Source: JBBDIM01 sp040880405
Lineage (GTDB): Bacteria; Planctomycetota; Planctomycetia; Pirellulales; Pirellulaceae
DNA length: 26,302 nucleotides
Reading direction: 5' to 3'
Assembly (NCBI GenBank): GCA_040880405.1
Contig: JBBDIM010000107.1
Coordinates: 1 to 26,302 of the forward strand
Notes under the pieces: model-generated
What the model saw: only the letters and a program-made list of their open reading frames with translations
Database searches by the model: none
What the model was told of the DNA's origin: nothing
In this document: positions 12,719-20,106 of the stretch, in pieces
Layout: the number at the start of each line of letters is the position of its first letter
Position numbering within the stretch: the stretch's first letter is position 1
Position numbers and translations under genes: made by a program

Positions 12719-15367
12719 TTAACCCTGTGATCCCGCCTCCTCAATCATTCCTCTGAGCGTGCGGTAGTCGGTCTTACCGGTTCCCAAAACCGGGATCGCG
12801 TTGATTTTCCTCACCTCGTCGATCCGCATGATCCCCTGCATGCCATGCTTCTTGAGGATCTCGTTGGCGGCTCGAGTTGATAGTTCATCCACTCGGCTGA
12901 ACAGCACGATCTTGCGGCCAGATTCCGTTTCGATCCCCTCTACCGCCACCTGGGCCCCGTCGTCATCGGCCGGGTAGGCTTCGGCCAAGGGTTGCTCCAG
13001 TGCGGGTAGCGAGATCATTTCGCCACCCGCTTTGATGAATCGCTTGAGGCGTCCCTGGAAGTGGATGAAGCCGTCGTCGTCGATTTTGACCAGGTCGCCC
13101 GTGTTGTACCACTGGTGTCCCTCCGCTTCGATAAAGGGTTGCGGGCCGTCGTGGTGGAGGTAACCGCTGAAGATAGTGGTGCCCCGGACCAACAGCAGCC
13201 CGGTCTCGTCAGTCGAGAGGGTCTCGTGGGTTTCGGCATGCACCACGAGCGTTGTGACCTCACGGATCGGCAGGCCAATGGTGCCTGGTTTGTTATGGCC
13301 TGGCATGTTGCCCGAGACGACCGGGGAACACTCCGTGATGCCATACCCTTCCAGCAACGCCAAATCAGGCAGTAGTTCTTTCACCTTCCGGTACAGCGGT
13401 TCAGGGCATTTTTCCGCGCCGACGAGGACCAGACGTAGCGAGATTAGCTCATCCGGTAGGCTCGCCCCGACGGCGTATTGCAGGAACGTGGGGGTCGAGA
13501 ACATTAAGCTAGGACGATACGCCGCGATCATCCGCGCCAGCATCCGCGCATCGGTTGGATCGGCGTGATGCACGACGCGGATCCCCGCGAGAATCGGCAT
13601 CAGCATCGTCGCGGTCAGGCCGAAGCTATGAAACGGCGGCAAAAACCCGAACAGCGCATCGCGGCGACGAAAGTCCATATGGCCGATTCCGCCCCGGACG
13701 TTGCAAATCAAATTTTGGTGCGTTAGTGGGACGGCCTTGGGCAGACTCTCAGAACCGGAGGTGAACAGCACCACCGCCGGTTGGTCAGGTCGCTCCGGAG
13801 GAAGCGACCGCAAGAACGAACCGCGCAGCAGGTAGGTGGCCAGCAAAGTGGTCACCTTTTCGGCCGTGCCGATTCCACCGCGAATCTCTTCCAGCAAAAC
13901 AGGCTCCGCCCCGGGGATCTCCACTCCCAGACGATCCAAGAACCGCTTGGAGGTAACAACCCGCTGGATCTCCAATTTTTCGATCGCGTGCCGCATCCCG
14001 GCCGGCCCGGTAGTCCAGTTGAGCATCACTGGCAACTTGCCGGCCAATAGCAAGGCGAGGTAGGTGATATCGGCCGCGACCGAAGCGGGCAGCATCACCC
14101 CGACCGCCTCGCCCGGTAGGTCGCGAAACCGTTTGGACATCAGCGTCGCGCCGATCAACAGCTTGCGGTAATTGACCGCGCCGGAGAGGGCGTCGGCGAT
14201 CGCGATATCCCCCGGCCGCGCGAGGGCCCGGCGGACGAACGACTCGCTGATTGTCTCCGCCAAGACCTCCGGACTACCATCCCGCTTGGAAGCGCCGGTG
14301 AGCCAACCGGGCGGCGTCTTGAGCGGCTTTTCCTCCCCGCTGGTTTTGCCGGCGGCCAGCAGCCAGAGCTGACCTAACGTGACTGGGACCGAATCGCTCC
14401 GGAAACCGAATCGCTGTTCGATCTCCAGCGAGAGGTCCATCCGTTCCAAGCTATCCAGCCCAATCAAGTCGAGCGTCGTCGCCGGATCTTTCTCGGCCGA
14501 GTCGAGGGGACGATCCAAATGATGTTCGACCATCTCGTTGACCGCCTCGGCCACCTCGGCCGGGACGTCACTGGTGTCGATATCTTGGGCCGCCTGCACA
14601 CTCTGGTAATCAAACCGCCGCTTTCCCAACCAATGATGGTACGGAACAAACTTCGGCTCTTCGCCCCCATCCTGGTTGTAGTACTCTTCCAGAAACCCGT
14701 TGAGCTGGGCCTTCCCGCCGGTCGGGAGCTGCCCCACATCGATCGGATCCACGGTGATGGTGACCTTCCGGCGAGGCATAAAAAACACGAGGCTGGCCAA
14801 AATCCAACCCAACGACCGGAGGCTGTTGCTTGTCAGGTCGGGCACCTCTCCCGTCTGGGCACAACCGAAACGGCTGCCCCAGAGTCCCCTGGTTCGCACC
14901 AGCACCACAGTCACGTTGTCGACTCGCTCTAGCAGTTCATGCGCGATCCGCGCTCCGCCCACAATCTCCTTGCCGGTCCGCTGCAAACGCCCGCTGGGAT
15001 AGATCAAAAAGCTCTCTCCCGCTTTCAACCGATCCGCCACGCCATCGATCATCTCGGTCGTTTGCCGGTGCGCGTCGCGGCTGTGGCTCGATAGATTGGG
15101 GACTTCCCTTGCCTCAATCAATTTCATCAACGGGTAGAACAGGTAGCTCCGATAGGTTTCCGTAAACACCAAGGGGCGCAAGGTCGGCCCGAATTGCAGG
15201 TGACTGATTACCATGGGCGGGTCGACATAGGCGGGGTGGTTCGGCCAGACGAGGATCGGGCCTTTGACTGCCTGGAGTTTTTCCAGTCCGCGGACTTCCA
15301 CCTTATATCGGCACCAGAGCAGGCAGCGCAGCACGCTCCAGAGGAACTTCCGCAGCAGTTTTTTCAT
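12719..15367 (-). CDS. PlsC acyltransferase - acyl carrier - AMP-forming acyl ligase fusion (Aas-like)
   Basis: This 882-residue protein joins three domains. Residues about 1-230 form a PlsC/LPLAT acyltransferase with the H-x4-D motif (H44-PAYV-D49) and the FLIYPSGR glycerol-phosphate-binding block. Residues about 265-345 form an acyl/peptidyl carrier domain with the phosphopantetheine Ser306 in GLDSLE. Residues about 375-870 are an ANL-family ligase: phosphate loop FTSGSESLPK at about 535-545, GYGITECSPVV at about 672, YNTGDL and GRLKRFIKAGGE. E. coli Aas (2-acylglycerophosphoethanolamine acyltransferase/acyl-ACP synthetase) has the first and last domains without a built-in carrier. The likely role is ATP-dependent activation of a fatty acid onto the internal carrier and transfer to a lysophospholipid or similar acceptor at the inner membrane. 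The acceptor is inferred. Probable promoter at 15474-15503. Confidence 0.88.
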   Translation of the reverse strand: MKKLLRKFLWSVLRCLLWCRYKVEVRGLEKLQAVKGPILVWPNHPAYVDPPMVISHLQFGPTLRPLVFTETYRSYLFYPLMKLIEAREVPNLSSHSRDAHRQTTEMIDGVADRLKAGESFLIYPSGRLQRTGKEIVGGARIAHELLERVDNVTVVLVRTRGLWGSRFGCAQTGEVPDLTSNSLRSLGWILASLVFFMPRRKVTITVDPIDVGQLPTGGKAQLNGFLEEYYNQDGGEEPKFVPYHHWLGKRRFDYQSVQAAQDIDTSDVPAEVAEAVNEMVEHHLDRPLDSAEKDPATTLDLIGLDSLERMDLSLEIEQRFGFRSDSVPVTLGQLWLLAAGKTSGEEKPLKTPPGWLTGASKRDGSPEVLAETISESFVRRALARPGDIAIADALSGAVNYRKLLIGATLMSKRFRDLPGEAVGVMLPASVAADITYLALLLAGKLPVMLNWTTGPAGMRHAIEKLEIQRVVTSKRFLDRLGVEIPGAEPVLLEEIRGGIGTAEKVTTLLATYLLRGSFLRSLPPERPDQPAVVLFTSGSESLPKAVPLTHQNLICNVRGGIGHMDFRRRDALFGFLPPFHSFGLTATMLMPILAGIRVVHHADPTDARMLARMIAAYRPSLMFSTPTFLQYAVGASLPDELISLRLVLVGAEKCPEPLYRKVKELLPDLALLEGYGITECSPVVSGNMPGHNKPGTIGLPIREVTTLVVHAETHETLSTDETGLLLVRGTTIFSGYLHHDGPQPFIEAEGHQWYNTGDLVKIDDDGFIHFQGRLKRFIKAGGEMISLPALEQPLAEAYPADDDGAQVAVEGIETESGRKIVLFSRVDELSTRAANEILKKHGMQGIMRIDEVRKINAIPVLGTGKTDYRTLRGMIEEAGSQG

Positions 15368-15473
15368 ATCGATTCAGTACCCTGGGAAAAACGTGGCCCT
15401 GCCATGGATTACGCGGAATCGAGCCGGTCGCTGGTCGATTAAATCTTGAGATAAGCGAACTCCCTCTGCGGTC

Positions 15474-15503
15474 TTTATAATCCATAAGCGGAGGTCCTAC
15501 CAA
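15474..15503 (-). promoter_or_regulatory. Probable promoter of the acyltransferase-ligase gene
   Basis: On the minus strand TTGGTA (15498-15503) and TATAAA (15474-15479) are separated by 18 bases. Transcription would start near 15467, giving a leader of about 100 bases before the ATG at 15367. Both boxes have four to five matches to the consensus. Confidence 0.45.
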
Positions 15504-15640
15504 TCCCGGACAGGCGCGTCCCACGCCGCGGGAAGTTGGGTCGACTGGGTGATGGTTTTCGACCAACCGCCGATCATCGCCTCTTTGCGGCTTGGTCACC
15601 CCCTAAATTGATCCAATCGAAAAGCATTTTTTGAAACGAA

Positions 15641-16022
15641 GGCGCGGAGAGCGCCGAGTGAATCCTCAGCGGTCTCTGCGCCGCGTTTCCAATCCCCCTT
15701 TGCGGCTTAGCGGGAGATTTTTTTAGCCGCGGATTAACGCGGATGGACGCGGATCGCAAGCGAGTAGAACGCCGAACCGCGGGCAACCCCATCCGCGCTT
15801 ATCCGCGCCGATCCGCGGCTCCTTTTCTTAGCCACAGAGGTCACAGAGGTCACAGAGAAGTGACAGAGAATGAGGTATTTCTCCGCTGTCCCGTCCCTCT
15901 TATCCGTGTTAATCCTTGCCCATCCGTGGCTAAATTTCTTTGCGTGACTTGGGTCATTAACCTTGTTGGTGAAGGCGTGCGTTCCAACCGCTTCTCTCTG
16001 TGAACTCTGTGTGCTCTGTGGC
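15641..16022. repeat. Intergenic repeat cluster B
   Basis: The intergenic stretch 15368-16207 (840 bases) contains no credible gene. The cluster holds an imperfect hairpin ggcgcggagagcgccgag / cagcggtctctgcgccgc (about 15641-15687), a flank gcggcttagcgggaga plus T tract (15702-15724), palindromic repeat copy B (15725-15820), a cacagag module (15831-15857), a half arm atccgtgttaatcc...ccgtggctaaa with tail ttctttgcgtgac (15902-15948), and an inverted cacagag module (15996-16022) pairing with the first. Bases 15504-15640 show nothing recognisable. Confidence 0.8.
15725..15820 (+). repeat. Palindromic repeat, copy B
   Basis: Arms agccgcggattaacgcggat and atccgcgccgatccgcggct are imperfect inverted repeats around a core that includes ggatcgcaagcgagtagaac. 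The core is in the opposite orientation to copy A at 12453-12538, although the outside flanks of the two copies are in the same orientation. Confidence 0.8.
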
Positions 16023-16038
16023 AAAAAACTTAAGCCGC

Positions 16039-16060
16039 GCCGCGTGGAATTCCATGCGGC
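16039..16060. promoter_or_regulatory. 22-base near-perfect palindrome upstream of the epimerase gene
   Basis: GCCGCG-TGGAATTCCA-TGCGGC is self-complementary at all but one base pair and is centred on GAATTC. It lies about 150 bases before the epimerase start and about 20 bases before a promoter candidate. It could be a regulator-binding site, for example for a hydroxyproline-responsive repressor, but no regulator gene is in the window. Confidence 0.35.
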
Positions 16061-16079
16061 TGGTCAAAGGCCTTAAAGA

Positions 16080-16108
16080 TTGTCAATTTTGGGGGGGGCT
16101 GAAAAGAT
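16080..16108 (+). promoter_or_regulatory. Possible promoter of the hydroxyproline gene pair
   Basis: TTGTCA (16080-16085) and AAAGAT (16103-16108) are 17 bases apart. The spacer contains a run of eight G (16091-16098). The -10 box is poor, so this is tentative. The leader to the ATG at 16208 would be about 93 bases. Confidence 0.28.
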
Positions 16109-16207
16109 ACCGCCTCTTTGTCGCCAACCCGTTTCATCCTAAACTGAAGAGCAGGTTGACCCCGATTCGCCAACATCCGCGAACCGCCCCACTCCAGAAA
16201 ACCACGC

Positions 16208-17212
16208 ATGAACCTCCACCTCCCTGACGACATCGCTCCACTGGAATACATCGATTCCCACACCGGCGGCGAACCGACCCGAACCGTGATCGCCGGTGGC
16301 CCCGATTTGGGCAGCGGCCCGCTAATCGAGCGGGTCGAGATCTTTCGACACCATCACGATTGGCTCCGCACCGCCCTGGTGACCGAGCCTCGCGGTTCGG
16401 AAGTGATGGTGGGGGCGTTGCTCCTGCCGCCGAGCAAACCGGATGCGATCGCGGGGGTCATTTATTTCGACAACATCGGCTACCTGGGGATGTGCGGGCA
16501 CGGGACGATCGGCGTGGTGGCGACGCTCGACTTCCTCGGCAAAATCTCGGTCGGGACCTACCTGCTGGAAACTCCGGCCGGTGATGTCCAAATCGAACTG
16601 TGGGAAGATGGCCGAGCTTCGTTCCGCAATGTCCCGAGTTATCGTTACCAAACCGGGGTCACCCTGCGGACGAAATCGTTTGGCGAGGTGGTCGGCGATA
16701 TCGCCTATGGGGGCAACTGGTTCTTCATCACGGCGGACCATCGCCAGGAGATTCGCCTGGCGAACCTACCCCAACTCACCGCCATCTCGCAGGAGATCAA
16801 ACAGGCCCTTGCGGCCGAGGGGATCACCGGCCAGCAGGGCCGGCAAATCGAACACATTCAACTGGTGAACGATGGTCCCTTCGACCGTGGTGACTTCGAC
16901 TCCCAAAACTTCATCCTCTGCCCCGGCGGCGAGTACGACCGCTCTCCCTGCGGCACCGGCACCAGTGCGCGGTTGGCCTGTCTGGCGGCCGAGGGGTGGT
17001 TACAGCCTGAGCAAACATGGCGACAAGCTTCCTTGATTGGCAGCATCTTCGAAGGAAGTTATGAAGCGGCGGGAGAGCGAATCATCCCCACCATTACCGG
17101 CAATGCCTACGTGACGGCGCGGTCGCAATTGCTCACCTCGCCGAGCGACCCTTACACCTACGGAATACGCACCTCGACGGACCATCGGCACGAAAGGCCA
17201 GCTTGTGAGTAA
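16208..17212 (+). CDS. 4-hydroxyproline 2-epimerase (proline racemase family)
   Basis: The enzyme interconverts trans-4-hydroxy-L-proline and cis-4-hydroxy-D-proline in the cytoplasm, the first step of hydroxyproline breakdown. The 334-residue length is normal for the family. Both catalytic cysteines are present: Cys96 in GMCGHGTIG and Cys248 in SPCGTGTSARLA. This supports a racemase/epimerase rather than the trans-3-hydroxyproline dehydratase, where one Cys is replaced. Other family blocks are DSHTGGEPTR near the N-terminus and GNWFFITADH in the middle. The gene overlaps the following FAD-enzyme gene by eight bases, which fits the known epimerase-dehydrogenase pairing and argues for hydroxyproline over proline as substrate. 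The ATG lacks a clear Shine-Dalgarno sequence. Substrate specificity is inferred from context and family. Confidence 0.88.
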   Translation: MNLHLPDDIAPLEYIDSHTGGEPTRTVIAGGPDLGSGPLIERVEIFRHHHDWLRTALVTEPRGSEVMVGALLLPPSKPDAIAGVIYFDNIGYLGMCGHGTIGVVATLDFLGKISVGTYLLETPAGDVQIELWEDGRASFRNVPSYRYQTGVTLRTKSFGEVVGDIAYGGNWFFITADHRQEIRLANLPQLTAISQEIKQALAAEGITGQQGRQIEHIQLVNDGPFDRGDFDSQNFILCPGGEYDRSPCGTGTSARLACLAAEGWLQPEQTWRQASLIGSIFEGSYEAAGERIIPTITGNAYVTARSQLLTSPSDPYTYGIRTSTDHRHERPACE

Positions 17213-18446
17213 TCGGACAGTGATTGTGGGGGGCGGCGTCATTGGAACCGCCTGCGCCTACTATTTGGCGGATGCCGGACATGAAGTCACCATTCTCGAT
17301 CAAGGCCGCCATGGCGGAGGCTGCTCGCACGCCAATTGCGGTTATGTTTCCCCCAGCCATGTCCCACCGCTGGCCAAGCCGGGCGTGGTGGGGCAAACCT
17401 TACGGAGCATGCTGAGCAGCGATTCTCCCTTTTACATCAAGCCGAGGCTCTCGCCGTCGCTCATGAAGTGGCTGCTCCGGTTTCTGGCCAATTGCACGCA
17501 AAAACAGATGGAGCAAGGAGCCATCGCGCGACATGCCTTACTCAGTACCTCGCGCCAGCTCTACGAAGATTTGATCGAGCGCGAACAGCTCGCCTGCGAG
17601 TTTGAAAAGCGGGGCCTGATGTTTGTGTATCTCGACCACCATCACTTCGACGCGTTCCAGTCGACCAATGAGTGGCTGACTCGCGAGTTCGGCGTGACCG
17701 CCGTCCCCTACGCCCAAGGGGACCTGCAAGCCCTGGAACCGGCCCTTAAACCGGAAGTCGCCGGGGCCTGGCACTACACAGGAGACGCCCACCTCCGGCC
17801 TGATCGGCTGATGTCCTCCTGGCGGCAGGTCATTGAGCGGATGGGTGTCAAAATCATCGAGAACCAACAGGTCACCCAGTTTCGCGGTGAAGGGGGAAAA
17901 CTCCGCTCGGTTAGCACCAAGGACAACCAGTACGAGGCGGACCAGTTTATCATCGCCACCGGTGCCTGGACTCCGATGCTCAACCAACAACTGGGCGTCA
18001 ACATCCCGATCCAGCCTGGCAAAGGTTATTCCATTACCATGCCCCGCCCGGAAAACTGCCCCAAAATTCCGATGCTGCTGGAACAGCACCGCGTCGGGGT
18101 CACGCCATTTGGCTCCGGCTACCGCCTCGGCTCGACCATGGAATTCGCTGGGTACGACACCTCCATCAACAACAAACGGCTCCAGCTCCTCAAACGGGGC
18201 GCGGAAGTTTACCTCCACACGCCCCACGCCCAGCCGGAACAGGAACAATGGTACGGTTGGCGGCCGATGACCCCGGACGGCGTTGCCTTGATCGATTACC
18301 TCCCCCGCTACGGCAACACCCTCCTCTGCGCCGGCCACAACATGCTCGGCCTCTCAATGGCCCCCGGAACCGGTTTGTTGGTAAGGCAGATCCTGTGCAG
18401 AGAACAACCCCACATTGATCCGGCCCGTTATCGCCTGAGGCGATAG
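17205..18446 (+). CDS. FAD-dependent D-amino-acid (D-hydroxyproline) dehydrogenase
   Basis: This is a DAO/DadA-family flavoprotein of 413 residues. It probably oxidises cis-4-hydroxy-D-proline to a pyrroline-4-hydroxy-2-carboxylate, the step after the epimerase. The N-terminal Rossmann motif VGGGVIGTACAYYLA (residues 8-22) binds FAD, followed by the acidic/basic strand end LDQGRHGGGCSHANCGYVSPSH. ATGAW at about 252 and the C-terminal GHNMLGLSMAPGTGLLV are standard for the family. The start is GTG at 17205 with AAAGG seven bases upstream, overlapping the end of the epimerase gene by eight bases, so the pair is translationally coupled. No membrane segment is seen. Later pathway enzymes (deaminase, semialdehyde dehydrogenase) are not in the window. 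Another D-amino acid or glycine as substrate cannot be excluded. Confidence 0.86.
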   Translation: MSNRTVIVGGGVIGTACAYYLADAGHEVTILDQGRHGGGCSHANCGYVSPSHVPPLAKPGVVGQTLRSMLSSDSPFYIKPRLSPSLMKWLLRFLANCTQKQMEQGAIARHALLSTSRQLYEDLIEREQLACEFEKRGLMFVYLDHHHFDAFQSTNEWLTREFGVTAVPYAQGDLQALEPALKPEVAGAWHYTGDAHLRPDRLMSSWRQVIERMGVKIIENQQVTQFRGEGGKLRSVSTKDNQYEADQFIIATGAWTPMLNQQLGVNIPIQPGKGYSITMPRPENCPKIPMLLEQHRVGVTPFGSGYRLGSTMEFAGYDTSINNKRLQLLKRGAEVYLHTPHAQPEQEQWYGWRPMTPDGVALIDYLPRYGNTLLCAGHNMLGLSMAPGTGLLVRQILCREQPHIDPARYRLRR

Positions 18447-18449
18447 CGG
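18425..18449 (+). terminator. Strong hairpin spanning the stop codon of the FAD-enzyme gene
   Basis: CCGTTATCGCC (18425-18435), loop TGA, GGCGATAGCGG (18439-18449) form an 11-base-pair stem with one T-G pair. The TAG stop (18444-18446) lies in the right arm. There is no T tract, so it may act as an RNA-stabilising end or a factor-dependent terminator rather than a classical one. Confidence 0.5.
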
Positions 18450-18455
18450 CCGGAA

Positions 18456-18476
18456 ACGACGAACGACGAACGACGA
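18456..18476. repeat. Short tandem repeat, 3 x acgacga
   Basis: Three perfect copies of the 7-base unit acgacga lie just after the hairpin, followed by an imperfect accatga/accattg continuation. It is intergenic and may vary in copy number. Confidence 0.75.
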
Positions 18477-18533
18477 ACCATGAACCATTGAAGGCGAAGA
18501 GATGTTCATCCGCTTCCTTATTCATCCTTTCAT

Positions 18534-18562
18534 TTGACTCTCCCCTCGCGCTGACCGACAAT
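18534..18562 (+). promoter_or_regulatory. Sigma70-type promoter of sulfatase 1
   Basis: TTGACT (18534-18539) and GACAAT (18557-18562) are exactly 17 bases apart. Transcription would start near 18569, about 44 bases before the ATG at 18613. This indicates that the sulfatase is expressed separately from the hydroxyproline genes. Confidence 0.5.
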
Positions 18563-18612
18563 CGAACCTCTACGCTCATTCACCTCGCTCCTCCCCGCCC
18601 CAGGGTCTTTTC

Positions 18613-20064
18613 ATGCGCACGCTCACCTCTTTCTGCTTCCTGTTGTTGCTGATTGTCGCCGCTCCCCTGCAAGCCGAGAACAGGCCCCCGAATTTCGTTT
18701 TCCTGTTGGTCGATGACCTTGGCTGGACCGATGTCGCCAGCTTTGGCAGTTCGTTCTATGAGACGCCCCAGATCGACAAGCTGGCCGCCTCCGGGATGAA
18801 ATTCACCGATGCTTATGCCGCCTGTCAGGTCTGTTCCCCTACCCGCGCCAGTATCCTCACCGGCAAGTACCCGCAAAGGGTCGGCATTACCGACTACATC
18901 AATTCGGCCGGACGCAACCAGCCAGAGCAGTGGAACCGCAACACGAAACTGCTGCCGGCGTCCTACAACGACCGGTTAGCGCTGGCTGAAACGACCCTGG
19001 CCGAGGCCTTCAAACAGCACGACTACGCCACATTTTTCGCCGGAAAGTGGCACCTTGGGCCCGAAGGGTTTTTCCCGGAGGACCAAGGTTTTGACATCAA
19101 CCGGGGTGGCCTGGATCAAGGGGGCCCCTACGGCGGCAAGAAGTATTTTTCACCCTACGGCAACGCTCGCTTGAAAGATGGCCCGGAGGGTGAGCACCTG
19201 CCGGATCGCCTGGCTAAGGAAACCGTCCAGTTCATGAAGGATAACCAGGAACAACCGTTTCTGGCTTACCTCAGCTTCTACAGCGTCCACACCCCGTTGA
19301 TCTCGCGGGAAGACCTCCGCGAAAAGTACCTCGAAAAGAAAAAGACCTTGGGCGATACCGGCCCAATCTGGGGCGAAGAGGGGGAGCGCAAAGTCCGCCT
19401 GGTGCAGGAGCACGCGGTGTACGCCGGAATGGTCGAGGCGATGGACCTAGCAATCGGCAAGGTTCTAGCGGGGATCGACGACCTGGGTCTGGCCGATAAC
19501 ACGGTCGTGATCTTCATGTCCGATAACGGCGGGCTCTCCACCTCCGAAGGGCACCCCACCAGCAACCTGCCGCTCAGGGGCGGCAAAGGTTGGATCTACG
19601 AAGGTGGCATCCGCGAACCGATGATCGTCCGCTGGCCCGACGTCACCCAGCCCGGTTCTGTCTGCAGCGAACCAGTCACCAGCACCGACTTCTACCCCAC
19701 GATGCTCGATATCGCCGGGCTACCCCTACTGCCAGACCAACACCAAGATGGAAAAAGCCTGGTCCCCCTGCTCCGTGGTGAGGCCCTGGACCGCGGCCCG
19801 ATCTTCTGGCACTACCCCCACTACGGCAACCAAGGAGGTTTTCCCAGCTCCGCCATCCGCTTCGGCCAGTGGAAACTCATCGAGAACCTGGAAACTGACC
19901 GCCTGGAACTTTATAACCTCGCCAACGATCTGAGCGAAGAAAACAACCTAGCCGACTCCAAACCCGACCTGCGAGACAAACTGCACGCGCAACTGACCGC
20001 TTGGCGGAAAGATGTGGGAGCAAAGATGCCGACGGAGAATCCGAGGTATAAAGCGGAGAAGTAG
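18613..20064 (+). CDS. Secreted arylsulfatase-type sulfatase 1
   Basis: This is a sulfate-ester hydrolase of the alkaline phosphatase superfamily, 483 residues. A signal peptide (MRTLTSFCFLLLLIVAAPLQAE) directs export. Metal-binding Asp residues occur in FLLVDDLGWTDV. The formylglycine motif is C74-SPTR followed by ASILTGKYPQRVG, and the second metal site is FMSDNGG at about 300. The C-terminal subdomain contains LRGGKGWIYEGGIREPMIVRWP and FWHYPHYGNQGG, common in planctomycete sulfatases that act on polysaccharides. A Cys-type site needs formylglycine-generating enzyme, not seen here. AGGG seven bases before the ATG is a plausible ribosome-binding site. It is convergent with sulfatase 2. The substrate is unknown; sulfated algal glycans or glycosaminoglycans are typical for the group. 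Confidence 0.93.
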   Translation: MRTLTSFCFLLLLIVAAPLQAENRPPNFVFLLVDDLGWTDVASFGSSFYETPQIDKLAASGMKFTDAYAACQVCSPTRASILTGKYPQRVGITDYINSAGRNQPEQWNRNTKLLPASYNDRLALAETTLAEAFKQHDYATFFAGKWHLGPEGFFPEDQGFDINRGGLDQGGPYGGKKYFSPYGNARLKDGPEGEHLPDRLAKETVQFMKDNQEQPFLAYLSFYSVHTPLISREDLREKYLEKKKTLGDTGPIWGEEGERKVRLVQEHAVYAGMVEAMDLAIGKVLAGIDDLGLADNTVVIFMSDNGGLSTSEGHPTSNLPLRGGKGWIYEGGIREPMIVRWPDVTQPGSVCSEPVTSTDFYPTMLDIAGLPLLPDQHQDGKSLVPLLRGEALDRGPIFWHYPHYGNQGGFPSSAIRFGQWKLIENLETDRLELYNLANDLSEENNLADSKPDLRDKLHAQLTAWRKDVGAKMPTENPRYKAEK

Positions 20065-20079
20065 ACATAAAATGGCCAA

Positions 20080-20093
20080 GTCCCCAGGGGGAC
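20080..20093. terminator. Small hairpin between the convergent sulfatase genes
   Basis: GTCCC-CAGG-GGGAC forms a five-base-pair stem with a four-base loop in the 42-base gap between two convergent genes. No T tract follows on either strand. It is the only candidate for separating the two transcripts here. Confidence 0.3.
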
Positions 20094-20106
20094 GACAAGG
20101 AAGCGA

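Noticed and set aside
15831..15857. Repeated cacagag units as a CRISPR-like array
   Set aside because: The units are 7-10 bases, adjacent and without spacers, and no cas genes are present.
17538..18338. A 266-codon minus-strand frame
   Set aside because: It is fully antisense to the FAD-dependent dehydrogenase, whose motifs are clear.
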